From: Sclerotinia nivalis
Taxonomy: Eukaryota; Ascomycota; Leotiomycetes; Helotiales; Sclerotiniaceae
Length of the DNA stretch: 64,000 nt
Reading direction: 5' to 3'
Assembly: GCA_029531795.1 (NCBI GenBank)
Contig: JAPEIS010000001.1
Coordinates: forward strand, 3,782,001-3,846,000
Below, piece by piece: positions 45,701-57,216 of the stretch; position 1 is the first letter of the stretch, and each line of letters begins with the position of its first letter. The notes beneath the pieces are model-generated. The model had not been told where the DNA came from and made no database searches. It worked only from the letters and a program-made list of their open reading frames with translations. The position numbers were made by a program, and so were the translations under genes.

Positions 45701-46973
45701 CTATAAATACAGTTTCCTAATTCGTAGTATATCCAATAGCCTTCTCCTTATTGAATCGTATTTCAATATTATGATCAATCAGGACAGAGATAGAGAGTAA
45801 CCGCTGAAAGAATGAAACATGCCAAACGTCACAAAGTCGTAGTTTTCCCCAATAAACGATTCCTATACCAATGACTTCTACTTCTAGACCATTGACTATG
45901 ATTACTCTTTTGGGTATATCCCAAGATTCATAAGTAGAGAAATCAATTCGATATCCAGTGAAATGCTTAGATACACCTGAGTCCAGTAGCCATACGATAT
46001 TATTCAAATTTGCAGCACTATTTGCATAAGTAGAAAAAGCAGAATAAGCATCATAATAGGATTGTTTCTCATCGACAATAGCTACGCTAACTTGCTCTTT
46101 GCCATCCTTTGAAGAGTTTGCATCTCCTTTCTCTTGATCTTTTGCCTTTTTGTATTTATAACAATTTGCTTGAAGATAACCTTTCTTATCACACCAAAAG
46201 CATATTCGATTGTTGTCTTTTGAAATACCTCCTCCTCTCGAACTCCCTCCTCTACCGCATCCTCTACTCCTGCCACGACCCCTTTTGTTATTCTTGCCTC
46301 TATTATTATCATATACCGAATAGGCAATCTGATCGGCAAACCGAATAGGCTTCTCGAAGCCCCCTAGATGATCTATAATCTTGTTAAGAGGCCAGACTTG
46401 AATTTGTATCAATTGCTTTGCGACTGACCACGATTCTGAATTTGGGAGGGTTCGAATTGCCTTATCGATGACAGTTGAATCTGAAATAGGATCTGCAATG
46501 CCGATTAATTGGGTTTGCCAATTGAGCAATCTGTTGAAGAAGCCTCGAATTGTATCTATTGCAAGATCGAAGCTCTCTTTGTAAAATCCGGATATCACAT
46601 TATAGCGATAGGTTTGTTATAAGGCTGGGTTTGAGGCAGTGAGGAAATTCCAAGCTCCAATTACATCTCTGGATTGAATAAAAGGTAGGATTTGAACTTT
46701 GTAAATGTTATCTAATGATCCAGTAATAATTTGAATAACAGATCGATAGTATTTGTCCCATACTTCGATCTGAACTCTCACGAGTTGATTTGCTCCAACT
46801 GATGGAAAGGGTTCTAAACGAATTAGATCGCCAGTAACGATGCCATAAACTCCTGATGCATTAAATGCAAGGGAAACTCCTGTAAACCAATTTGCGTAGT
46901 TCCCGCCTGTATAAACCTCAATCTTTCCGAATTTGGAATCCCACATCACCGGGATTGAATTTGACAACGACAT
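42736..46973 (-). pseudogene. Copia Gag-Pol polyprotein, interrupted
   Basis: One long frame (46973 to 44880) and, after a one-base shift near 44920, a second frame (to 42736). Gag begins MSLSNSIPVMWDSKFGKIEV. The CCHC knuckle reads CFWCDKKGYLQANC (His to Tyr). Protease is WLLDSGVSKH (about 46000). Integrase has LHVDLSG, RVDNGKGEF and MNGVTEKKIQ, retaining the D-D-E positions. Reverse transcriptase has VDIDTAFLN and LLYVDDMLIVGN (about 43740-43700). RNase H has YTDAMWG, STMDTEIFA and the C-terminal KHIDIQYIF. Internal stops at 46617, 45717 (approximately), 45297, 44293 (approximately) and 43828 mostly fit Gln or Trp codon loss; LYGLK-stop stands where families have LYGLKQ. Confidence 0.9.
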
Positions 46974-47007
46974 TGAAGAGATGTATATTGAGCGATAAGA
47001 TATTAAA

Positions 47008-47026
47008 GCTTGCCGGGCTCATAACC
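47008..47026 (-). promoter_or_regulatory. Copia primer-binding site, complementary to the initiator tRNA-Met anticodon arm
   Basis: Directly next to the 5' LTR the element reads GGTTATGAGCCCGGCAAGC. Its complement contains GGGCTCATAACC, the anticodon stem-loop with CAT of eukaryotic initiator tRNA-Met. Drosophila copia is known to prime from an initiator tRNA half-molecule cut in this loop, so the same mode is likely here. Confidence 0.7.
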
Positions 47027-47203
47027 TGTCAGGGTTAGAGCAACAGTATTGACACAATGGAATCTTATCAACTCAATTGGAAAGGTATTATATTAAAGAG
47101 ATCAATAATGATACAGTATATGTGTGTCCTATATATGAAAATTCTGATCTGGTCTATATAGAGTTTGCTTACTCAGCATGCTTATTCAGCATAATTCCTA
47201 ACA
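47027..47203 (-). repeat. Copia 5' LTR
   Basis: 177 bp, nearly identical to the 3' LTR. It would contain the promoter for minus-strand transcription. Confidence 0.92.
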
Positions 47204-48716
47204 AATCAGTATAAACCATCTCAAGGACTCTAGACATTTCTATATGATCTTAGAGGCGATCCTTTGTAATTATGAAATTGAGGAGGTTGTAGATATAACG
47301 ATTACCATCTCGTAAGTCTAGCTTTTAAAGTTCCGAGTAAATGTTGGATTGGTAAAGAGAACAATTAGAGTAATATCACTGAGTTTTTATATAGAAGTAA
47401 AGTTGTTATAACAACCAAATAGAAAGATAATAACTAATTGATTGCTATAATAATTGAGATTGAATACGAAGCTTTATAAAAAGAAATCCATCCTCATTAT
47501 ATAGAACTTTGTTCCATCAAATTCACTTCATTCACCAATGTGAGTTGAATGAGTTGAGTGAGTTGTGGTTAGTGATCATAAGGCTCATTATCCGCAGACC
47601 AATGAACCTGATGGGTCTGGTGGGTCTGGTCATGTGTCTAATTCCTGATTGATCTCTAGCTTCGGCCAAGTGTAAAGAAACGTTATAAAAGGATTCAATT
47701 CTACCTTAGAATCTAAAGATAAGTGTGACGAAACCACAGGCTTTCGACCACGTGGACCTTGGTTACATAAGTGATCAGAACACACGATCGGATTCTTCGA
47801 GATTAGTATAGGGAAGTCGCTATTCCACGATCGCATGCTCTGCCCCAAAATGTACCTTGCGTTCATTTGGTATGAGGCTTGTTGGTGGCTTAATATGCTT
47901 CCATTCTTTTGGGTTTTTCCTATTGCTATGTTCCACCGAGGCAAGGGAGCCTCAATGCCTTCAAAATCCTGTATATAGAGACTAGCTATTCCCATCTACA
48001 AGCGCTCTTCACTTGTAGATTCTAAGTAGACCAATTGCTAGCTTATATACACTCTTTTGGTCACAGCCAGCCGCTCAGCTTCTGAATCAGATATTAGGGT
48101 ATGAAGTCGACGAAAGTTTCAAGGAGAGTAGCCCATAACTTCACAACATGATTACTTTTTGAGTTTTGTTGAGGATTGCATCTGGATCGCCGCTGGAGTC
48201 CGATATAGGAGAGCATCATGAATCTCCTTTCAAGAACAACCGTCCTTCTTTATTCTGATTATTATCTTATACTCTCTTGTTTTCTATAGAACATATTTCC
48301 TTTTACATTACAGCATTGCTGATCATATTTTAGAACAAAAAATATTAAAAGGAATTGAAGTTTTTGAGGAAGTTAATTCATCAGAATCAATATTCAATGC
48401 TTTGAAAAGAATAGAAAGATAAAGATACTCTGGAATGTATTGTAATTGAAACTAGAGATTGTATATTATATTATTCCCGATCCTGATATATTTAGAAATA
48501 CCTTTGAAAAACCATTTTTGATATTCAACAATTGATGATATTAGATGAAAGAAACTCTGAGAAATGAATAAAGAAAAGTGAAAGTTATTTAAAAAACTTT
48601 ACTTGATACTTTGTTACTAATTGGTATCAGTTATTATATCAATAAGTTTAGAACAGTAAGGCTTCGACTTTACTGATGGATTCATTACATATAGATTGCA
48701 ATCGGGAATCTGATTG
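47204..48716. other. Intergenic, no gene recognised
   Basis: Mostly AT-rich. A 121-codon minus-strand ORF (47995-47630) with balanced composition has no recognisable domain; it could be a gene relic but is not called. The 48300-48440 plus-strand stretch can be read as a short helical segment (LEQKILKGIEVFEEVNSSES) ending at a stop, also unassigned. Confidence 0.4.
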
Positions 48717-48953
48717 TATCACGGAGGCAGTAGACAGAATAACAGAAATCACTTTTATTGATAAGACGTAGCTCGAAGAGCTACGTTTCTATAGAAGGAA
48801 CGTTTCCTTTAAATATATTTGTGTATACTAAAATTCCGAGCCCTAATGCTCTTATAGGGTACGATTACCGAACATGTTCCGCTCGGTGCTGGATCGGACA
48901 GATGGAGTCTATTAAAAGGGCTGGTCTAGTGGCCCGGTTTTGATTCTATGATA
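48717..48953 (-). repeat. Gypsy 3' LTR (heavily transition-mutated)
   Basis: In plus orientation TATCACGG...CTATGATA. The last bases CCCGGTTTTGATTCTATGATA correspond to CCCGGCCCTGACCCCGTGACA in the other LTR, a run of C-to-T and G-to-A changes. Retains the hairpin ACGTAGCTC/GAGCTACGT at 48766-48786. Confidence 0.9.
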
Positions 48954-48968
48954 GTATCCTCCTTTTTA
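48954..48968 (-). promoter_or_regulatory. Gypsy polypurine tract overlapping the pol stop
   Basis: Element strand TTAAAAAGGAGGATAC runs into the 3' LTR: the pol stop TAA (48968-48966) leads directly into the A/G tract expected to prime plus-strand DNA. Confidence 0.7.
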
Positions 48969-51900
48969 AGGCCGAACTCTATTGAGGCGATTATAAGGGC
49001 TAGGTTTATCAAGATACTTTCGATAATAATTCTGGATCAGCTTTCGAACGTTGTTCAGGTAATCAACAGACTCTTCGGTCGGTTCATTGTAGCCGATCCA
49101 TCGGACAGTATATTTCAGATAGGGGCCACTACGATTGCAATACTCTCAACGGGAATTCAGAACTTCCTCCACCTCGAATTGTTCGATTCCTTCGACTTCA
49201 ATGGGAGAAAGGGGCGGATTGCATTGATCAGGAATAGGATTATCATAAACAGAATGTAATAAGTTCATATGGAATACAGAGTGATTTCTTATCGAGATAG
49301 GTAATTCGAATTCGTAAGTATATACATCTATAACTTGTAAGATCCGGAACAGATTTAGATTCTTCCAATCTAGTTTCTTTTAGGGTCTTAGGGTCTTGAT
49401 GTTTTTGGCATTCAACCAAACCAGATCATCAGGATTGTAATAGCAAGCAGAAGTACGGTGGGCGTCGGTATTCTTTGTATAGCGAACTTGGCTAACGGTC
49501 AATTCGGTCTTTAGATGCTCAACGATTAGGGATATTTTTTTGACAAACTCTTCGGTATCCTGAATGTTAGAGCGGTTAATGACGATGGACGGTTCAAATC
49601 TTATATATGGATGATAGTTGTAATTCGCAAAGAACGGGATCAAATGGGAACTTTCAGATTAGATAGAATTGATTGAAAATTCAGCAATCGATAATCATTC
49701 GGATCAATTGTTCTACAAGTACGAGATGTATGATCGAAGATATTGTTCGAGTATAACGTTTGCTTTTTCAGTTTGCCTATCGGTTTCCGGGTGGTAAGCT
49801 GTCGATAGTTTCGATGCTGTATTTAGACGTTTATAGATATGTTTCCAGAAATCAAATATGAATTGAGTGCTACGATCGGATATAATTGTCGACAATAGGT
49901 TGTACAGCTTCTAGATATACTTCAGGAACAAGTGGATTACTTCTTCGGAATTACAAATACTGTAACAAGGTAGGAAATGCTTCATCTTAGTCAATCGATC
50001 GACTATTACGAATATCGTATTATAACCAAAACTTTTCGGGAGGTGTATTATAAAATCGATCGATATATCCCTTTATGTTTGTTAAGGGATTGGAAGTGGA
50101 TGGAGGATACTTTTTTGTTTTTTACGATTCGGTACTATTCAATGGTAGCTATGATAATTATATACCCAACGGTTGATATAATTATAATATCCAGACCAAT
50201 AGTAGTTTCGGGATAGGAGCTCGAAGGTGCGAGTATAGTGCGGGTGATCTGTAGTAGGGGAGTCGTAGATTAAGCGAAACAGTTCAGCTTTCAGATTATT
50301 ATAATCAGGAACGAAAAGCTTTCTGTGATAATACAGCAGGCTATTATTCTCGACGTATTCGAATAGGATAATATAGGGATGCTTGGATGCTTTCTTTATC
50401 AAAACCTTCAAAATAGATACAAATATAGGGTCGGATATATATACTTCAGTAAATAAAGTTTTCAGTTTCTCTAATGGTTCGAATAGCAGATCGGGGATTA
50501 CAATGGATGTCGAGGGCTGATCAGGTGGAGCAATAGAAGCAGGCAGTGGTTCAAGGATCAATAGAGTTTTGGGGATAAGCAGAGTATTAGGAGTAGGTAG
50601 GGAACCAAGGATGGATAGGATAGATCTGGGGGCTGGGCGAACTGAATTAGATTCTTTTGGCGATCGATAGGATTGATTACGGATAGTGATTGTAAAACGA
50701 ATTCTTTTCTTTAGAGAATCTATCGAATCAGACGAGATAAGTACAAGTAAGATAAGTGCGGAAACGGAAATAAATACAGGAAACAGAATAAGATCAAGGT
50801 TTTCTGATTTCAAAATCGTTTGATTTTAATATAGGAAACGTTTATCCCTCTCTTTAAACAGATCCTTTGATCTTCTGATTAGAGCATCAGATTTAGTTCC
50901 TTGTTTATCTAATCGATAGATAATCTTGAAATTGAATCGAAACAGAAATTCAGACCAATGGGCTTGACGGTGGTTCAATAATTTGGTAGTTGTAAAATAC
51001 TCCAAATTCTTGTAATCTGTAATCATCTGGATCGGAAATAGCGCTTCTTTTAGTTCTGGGCGCTATTCCTCGAAATATCGAATAATAATTAGTAGTTCTT
51101 TGTTGTAAATCTTGTAATTACATTTGGTGATCGAATACTTTTTCGAGAAATATGTAACAGGTTTTAGGATTCCTATATCGTTGTATTGGGATAGTACTCC
51201 AGCAGATACGAAATCGGATGCGTCGGTTTCTATGATCACATCTTTTTCCCAATCGAAAACGGTTAGTATTGATGCTTCAGTAAACGCTATCTTCAGAGTA
51301 GAAAAAGCTTTCGTATAGACAAAACTCCAAACAAACGGGATATTCTTTCGGATCAGATTAATCAATAGATGTATGATAGATAAGAAACTACAAATAAATC
51401 GTCGATAGAAATTGCTAAACCTGATAAATGCTTGTATATTTATTAGGTGGATCGGGATCTTCTATTCGACGATCGTCTTGATCTTTACGGAATCCATTCG
51501 GATACCTTCCCGGTCTACAATAAAGCCCAGAAATTTGGTTTCAGATTTCAAGAAGTCGTATTTTTTCAAATTCGTATACAGATCAGCCTTCTTTAAAGCT
51601 TCTAAAATCTTTTAAATATAAACGATATACTTAGAACGGATTCTATTATAAATCAGAATATCATTTAGATAAACAATACAGAATATATCTAGATATTCTT
51701 GCAGGGTATTGTTGATAAAACATTAGAACATAACAGATACATCAATCAATCCAAAAAACATAACCAGGATCTCAAACAGATCGAAACAAATACAGAAAAC
51801 AATTAGATATTTCTACTCTTTTTTAATCCTTATATTGTTGAATGCAAAGATAATATCGATCTTTATAAAGAACTTCATTATTTTCAGATTATTCAAGGAT

Positions 51901-52910
51901 TCTTTGGTAAACAATAGCAAATAACGATTTTTCATTGATAGGTTATTCAGAGTTCAGTAATCGATATAAAATCGTAATCCTTTATCGGATTTCTTGATGA
52001 ATAGAACAAACGAAACCGAAGCAGACGAATTTGAACGGATGAATCCTTTTTGAAGGTTCTCGGATAATTAGTCTTTCAGAGCAGTAAGTTTGTTTCGGAA
52101 CATAAAATAGAGAGTTTCAAATAGTAGTTTGGCTTTCTCCTTCAGATGGATATTGTGGTCGTACGATCGGTGCGGGGGCAGTTTGTCGGTGTTTCGCGGG
52201 GAGAATACGTCGATCCAGGATCGGAATTCCTCAGGCAGATCAAATGGGATAGGGTCTTTTCTCTGGGATAGGATATCGTCAATCAGGTCTATAGTAATCT
52301 GGAACATCTTATAATTGCGGCGAGTGTACGTTGTGCAGGTTTTCATTGATACAGATGCGATATTTTTGCTTTGAAGGGCATCCGGGCGGAAAGACAAGTA
52401 TACCGGGCGGGCTTTCTTCGGGATGTTCTGCAACGTTTTCACACGGAATAATTGTAACAATGTATTACAGAATTTTCGATAGAATTTGTTATCGAATCGG
52501 AATGTATTAAATGCGAATTCAATATAGAGATTGTGCTTCTTTAGCTACACTAATCCCAGAATAATCGAATAATAAGCTAACTCAATAATATAGATTTTTG
52601 ATCTCTTTTTGTAGTAATCGTTGATTTGCAGATCGGTTAGAATGTAACGATCCATTCGGTTTTCAGGCAATATTTTCCTATCGAATCTAATAACTTCGAA
52701 TGGAATAGATAATTTGTATATTGGAAGTTTAATAGCTTCAACCCAACTTCGATCTACGAAAGTATATCCTTCGCATCCGTTATCCACTATAGTATAAATA
52801 GGATAGGATCGATCAAACGTCAATAGAACAGTAACAAACAATATCATCAGGTTTGTTCGATTACTTGTTTCTTTAACGAGAGATAAGCCTCGAATTGCAA
52901 TGGCAAACAA
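48966..52910 (-). pseudogene. Gypsy Pol: protease, RT, RNase H, integrase, chromodomain; nonsense-mutated
   Basis: All recognisable pieces share one frame. Protease: YPIYTIVDNGCEGYTFVDRS (about 52820-52760; the catalytic D-S-G reads D-N-G). RT N-terminus: DVFSPRNTDKLPPHRSYDHN (52250-52170), with the core degraded at 52060-51600. RNase [21 protein letters not shown] (51250-51190), then [20 protein letters not shown] (51020-50960). Integrase: zinc-binding region ending at 50139, and core motif [20 protein letters not shown] (49886-49825) with [19 protein letters not shown]-terminus: chromodomain-like VRWIGYNEPTEESVDYL with GIEQFEVEEVLNSR before it (about 49200-49040). In chromoviruses this domain targets integration to heterochromatin. 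Stops throughout are of transition type. Confidence 0.9.
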
Positions 52911-53026
52911 GCATAATATATATAAGACTTTCGTCTAACAACGATTTATATCAAACAAACTCCATTTCCCGAATTCGGGGAGCCGGGAGGGGACAGATTA
53001 TATGATGATATAATATATAATTGAAT

Positions 53027-54111
53027 CTAGATGAAGAACGGAATAGGGAACGGCGGAGCAAAACTGGTAAAGCTAACTCTAATTTGTATAGGACGATTAT
53101 CTAGGAATAAACAGTCTTTCATATAATAATCGGCAGATCTATAACGAAAGTATTCCCCTCGTTCGTATCTATTAGTATATCTTTGGGAACTGAGATCCAT
53201 TGGATCTCCAGCAGGCATAGTCGTAGTGGGAGCAGCAAATCGGACAATAGGATTCGGGGACGGAGCGGGGGTATAGTTAACAGGATTCAGATTTTGAGTG
53301 GTAGTACGGGGTAGCGGGACGATTGGGTTACAACCGGAGTTGGTCGGTCCTATCAGATATAGATAGCGATTCTCCAATGTTTACACGAAAGCGGCGAATA
53401 TATCGGCACTATCCGTAGGGGGCTCAACAATAACAATTTGGTTCTTCAGTTCACTCAACAGGGCTTGTTCTAATAGAATAACCAAGGTATTATTATCGTC
53501 GGCCATCCCGGTTTTCAATATTAATCTTTGGAACTCAGTATAGAAGATATAGAACAATTGATTCCTTTATCTCAAATTGATCAGAAGTTTCCGGGCCTCG
53601 ATCCGTTTGTTCTGGTTTCCATAAGCTCTTTCCAGTATTTACAATAGATTTTTATAATCGGCAAGTTTAACAAATTGTCCTTTAATATTATACAATCGAA
53701 TTTGCACAACAACAGGTCCAATTAATCTTCCAGTTACATAAGTCAGACAAGAATGTAGGGAAATGAAACAATTGGAATTGGTATACATTTTATTCTGTAT
53801 TTGATCGACAAATCGATCAAGATCGATTTTCGTTCTATCAAACAGTGCAGGATCAGATACCTTCTCATTCAATTAAGGTTTCGATAGAACAGAAGCAGCA
53901 ACTAGGATTGTAACAAAAATCAGAGGCAAAGGGTCGGTTATATCGATAGAGATTGAAATAGGCAGGGCAACAGAGACAGAATGGAATTAAATCAAATAGG
54001 TAATCAATTTATCGTTCTTCTCTCTCTATCGTATAAATACAGTTTTCTCGACTTGTAGATCGAGAATAAGCTTTTGAATTGCGGATTGCAGATCGGTTAC
54101 TTCTGTTTCCA
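53027..54111 (-). pseudogene. Gypsy Gag, nonsense-mutated
   Basis: Starts near METEVTDLQSAIQKLILDLQ (ATG 54111). Capsid region KVSDPALFDRTKIDLDRFVD (53862 onward), then a C-terminal DPMDLSSQRYTNRYERGEYF and zinc-knuckle relic YRSADYYMKDC (about 53160-53100) in which Cys and His codons have become Tyr. The piece nearest the start is in another frame, so at least one indel is present. Confidence 0.8.
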
Positions 54112-54273
54112 TTCTTATACTGAATTCGTAAAGGGAGATGAAATAATGATATCAGATTGCAATATCATTGGTTACAATGGTAGCGAATTCTTCAGGAGAG
54201 CCGGGCTGGCTAAGCGGATACAGATAGGACGATATCGTAGAAATATCAGTACAGATAAGAAGGAGCTATATAG

Positions 54274-54510
54274 TATCACAGAGGCAGCAGACAGGATAAC
54301 AGAAATCACTTTTATTGATAAAACGTAGCTCAAAGAACTACATTTTTACAGAAGGAATGTTTCCTTTAAATACATTTATATATACTAGGGCTCCGAGCCC
54401 TAGCGCTCTTACAGAGTACAATCACCGAACGTGCCTCGCTCGGTGCTGGATCGGACAGGTGGAGCCTACTAAAGGGGCCGGTCCAGTGGCCCGGCCCTGA
54501 CCCCGTGACA
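54274..54510 (-). repeat. Gypsy 5' LTR
   Basis: 237 bp, element strand TGTCACGGGGTC...CTGTGATA. Contains GC-rich hairpins CTAGGGCT/AGCCCTAG (54385-54403) and GGGCCGG/CCGGCCC (54475-54497). The ACGTAGCTC hairpin is damaged here by G-to-A changes. Confidence 0.9.
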
Positions 54511-54728
54511 AGAGATTTATTTAAGTTTGCTGTATACATTCTAGATGTTTGGTACAGGTACAAATTTTCCGATCTAATGAAGAGTATTTAAAATAAAATA
54601 TAAAGATTCTTTTTGTATTTGCTAAAAAGTAAGAATTGTATATATATACAGCTGCTAGATAAATATATCGCAATATTGTAAAAAGAAAATTGTAATAAAC
54701 AGATTGTGATTTATACATCCGCAAAATA
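54511..54728. other. Spacer between gypsy and mariner elements
   Basis: AT-rich, no coding sequence recognised. Confidence 0.4.
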
Positions 54729-56159
54729 TTTTGAGCCCGGAAAATCTCGGAATTAATAAACTCCGCGGTCGATACTGAAAGAGTATCGATGGCGCTCTAC
54801 AGCACCTCTCCACTTATATTAAACGAAACACGAATAAAACGTGTTTTCCTTGAACGCGTTCTTCAATTATATGAATTATTTATCGAATATATCAATACCA
54901 CGTATTCCTTTAGGATCAATTAATATAAATGAGGTAGCTTTTAAACATCTCATCTTATATATACGTAGGAAAATCATAGGGAAGGTAGAGGAAGATGCTA
55001 GACCCATAAAAATTGGAAGGGAGCTTGGAATCCCCCAATCAACGATATCCTACACTATAAAGCAAGACTCATTGCGCAACGAAGGAGCCTCTCTACCTAA
55101 GAAAACTCGAAAGAAATCATATACCGAACGAGACGAACGAATTCTGATACGCTATATATGATTATATCCAAAAGCTATATATAAGAAGGTCAAAAAAGCA
55201 TGTGGATTGGATTGTAGCATCACTATCATTAAAAGGATCCTCAAGAATCATGGAATCCTCAATTGGAGAGCTAAAAGGAGGCCATTCCTTACTCAGAAAC
55301 ATGCACTTAAACGGCTTGCATGGTGCCTTACTATGAGGGGTCTCACAGTAGAGGAATGGGGTTTAATATTCTGGTCCGACGAATGCTCTGTAGAGCAAGG
55401 CCGGGGGAAAAAGAATGAATGGGTCTTTCGTACTCCTCCTCAAAAATGGAATCGAAATATGGTTCAAACTTATATTACGAATAAGAATATGAAGGTTATG
55501 GTTTGGGGGGGCTTTTGTGATACCGGAAGGAGTAAACTCTATATTATGAATAGAGATTTTGAGAGTGCAAAACATGAGTATAGTGCTAATTCTTATCTTG
55601 AGGTTCTTGAAGGAGAGGTTGCCTCTATATTCGAAGGATTGGATTCAGGATACTTATTTATACAAAATAATGCTCCTATTCATCGTACTACCAAAGTACA
55701 AGAGTGGTTTCGCAATCGAGGCATTCAATTGGTTGAAAAATGGCCCCCTTACTCTCCCGATCTCAATCCTATAGAGCATATATGGTGGCATCTAAAAATA
55801 TGTGTTTTTGAGATGTTTCCTGATGTTGCTAATGATCGAAGCAATACGGAATACGCTAGACAAAGGCTAGAAAGTTGTTTGCAAGCAGCATGGGATACAT
55901 TAGATGACGAGTTATTTATAAAATTGGGAGCTAGTATGTCGAGGAGAATAGAGGCCTGTATCACGGCTGAAGGTTGGCATACTAAATATTGAAGATTTAA
56001 TGTGGAGTATATAAATAAATTTTTTATTTTATTAAAATATAAATCAAGATCTCAAATATATTAAAATTTTACTTTAAAATAATAAATGATTGATTTAATA
56101 ATTTATTTTGAATAGAATGATATTGATAATGAAATCCGGGTGAAATCCGGGCCAGCAAA
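54729..56159 (+). mobile_element. Tc1/mariner-like DNA transposon
   Basis: About 1.43 kb around one transposase gene, bounded by TA dinucleotides at 54727-54728 and 56160-56161. Diverged terminal inverted repeats are suggested: TTTTGAGCCCGGAAAAT on the left against TTTGCTGGCCCGGATTT read inward from the right. Their core GCCCGGA is exact and the rest is imperfect, so the ends are less certain than the gene. Confidence 0.7.
54841..55992 (+). pseudogene. Tc1/mariner transposase with one stop and a catalytic Asp-to-Asn change
   Basis: 384 codons in a single frame, interrupted only by TGA at 55159 (RYI-stop-LYPKA, where Trp is expected). The N-terminal half has helix-turn-helix DNA-binding regions (GRELGIPQSTISYTIKQDSL, then KKVKKACGLDCSITIIKRIL). 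The DDE domain retains the first Asp (IFWSDECSVEQ, 55378) and the Glu (SPDLNPIEHIWW, 55774). The second catalytic Asp is Asn: IQNNAPIH instead of the usual QDNAP (AAT at 55666-55668). Both lesions are G-to-A changes. Spacing from the second acidic position to Glu is 35 residues. Otherwise well preserved. Confidence 0.9.
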
Positions 56160-57070
56160 TAGATGTGGTCTAGTACTGTATATAAATTCTTTTGATACCG
56201 ATCGTTTACTGATCGATGTTAATAAAACTAATATAAAGCGTTAAAGCGATATCAAAATATATCAATAGAATTAATATAAAGTATTAAAACGATATCAAAA
56301 TATATTAACAAAATTAATATAAAGTATCAAACGATATCAATTAATATTATAAGCATTAATAGTATTATTTGTTGCTTTATATACTTTCGATATATTTATA
56401 TAATATCTGCAAAAATATACTAATTTTCGATATCGATGATAATAATAATATAATAAACAAACAATTACGATTACAATATAATTATATAATAGTAGAGTTT
56501 CAATCGATATTAAATAATAAGAATAGCAAGAATGATAAAATTGATAAGAATGATAAGACTAATAAAGATAATAAGGATAATAAAGATGATTAGAATAATT
56601 AGGATAATAAGAAAATAATAAGAAAGTAATAAAGAAAAAGAGAAAGAAAAAACATTAAAATATATAAATAAGGTCTGATAACTCAAAGAGAAGTGAAATA
56701 TTAATTTATTTGATAATTATACTATTTTTATTTTATTTTATAATATTTAATACTATTTCTAGTATTATTAGCTTTCTTCGATTGATATTATACTTCCTTA
56801 GTTTCTTGTTTCTATTAAATCTTAGAAAGCTTTTGCTTTTTTATTATTTTGTTCTTTATTTCCTTTTCAAACTTTGTAGTTTCCTTAATTCTCAAAAATA
56901 GAAAATCAGAATAGTAATACTCTTGATATTAATTTCAATCAATAAAATTGTTTACAAAAAACTTTCTATTTTAAATAGATTCATTCTCAAAGTTTGTAGA
57001 AATTATATAAGCGCTTTGTAAAATTATTATTAAAGAATAGATTCGACGATTTTCAAGCTTTCGAGGATTG
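56160..57070. other. Very AT-rich region left of the second gypsy family
   Basis: About 80-85% A+T. A 74-codon Asn/Lys/Asp-rich reading (56369-56593) is low complexity (TAATAA, GATAAGAATGATAAG repeats). No gene called. Repeated words ATTAATATAAAG..CGATATCAA recur three times at 56225-56345. Confidence 0.5.
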
Positions 57071-57216
57071 TGTCACGGGTTCGTAGCCCGTTCTTAGCTA
57101 GTCTGCATGGATGCCTAAGACATCCATCCCCTATATAATCGGTGCTCTTTCTAGTATCTTCTTCCTTCTTCATAGAATATCATTCTATTATAAAGTATTC
57201 TACTATTATTGTAATA
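57071..57216 (+). repeat. LTR of the second gypsy family, left copy
   Basis: 146 bp, TGTCACGGGTTCG...TGTAATA, direct repeat of 60299-60444 with transition differences. The terminal hairpin ACGGGTT/AGCCCGT keeps pairing through a G-T wobble. ATTG precedes it and also follows the right copy. Confidence 0.8.

Larger units (their letters stand above)
42143..47203 (-). mobile_element. Complete Ty1/copia retrotransposon
   Basis: 5061 bp with two 177-bp LTRs (TGTCAGGGTT...CCTAACA in plus orientation) that differ at only two positions. Minus-strand coding order gag, protease, integrase, reverse transcriptase, RNase H is that of copia. A primer-binding site lies directly inside the right-hand (5') LTR. 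The polyprotein frame is broken by several stops and one shift. No exact TSD: TCATA on the left, AATCA on the right. Confidence 0.93.
48717..54510 (-). mobile_element. Complete Ty3/gypsy chromovirus-type retrotransposon
   Basis: 5794 bp. The two 237-bp LTRs (48717-48953 and 54274-54510) enclose gag and pol in the order protease, reverse transcriptase, RNase H, integrase, chromodomain. A polypurine tract lies next to the 3' LTR. The LTRs differ at roughly 40 positions, every one a transition. Gag and pol are in different frames, consistent with a minus-one shift between them. Many nonsense codons; inactive. Flanking bases GATTG and AGAGA do not match, so no TSD is visible. Confidence 0.92.

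Noticed and set aside
42129..47210. AATCAGT on both sides of the copia element as a target-site duplication
   Set aside because: On the left it lies eight bases away from the LTR edge rather than next to it, so it is not a proper TSD.
47630..47995. 121-codon minus-strand ORF as a gene
   Set aside because: No domain, no intron signals and isolated in AT-rich sequence; mentioned only in the intergenic note.
48712..54515. TSD of the 48.7-54.5 kb gypsy element
   Set aside because: GATTG and AGAGA do not match even allowing for transitions.
56369..56901. Low-complexity Asn/Lys/Asp ORF and a Phe/Leu-rich ORF as genes
   Set aside because: Products of extreme A+T composition.
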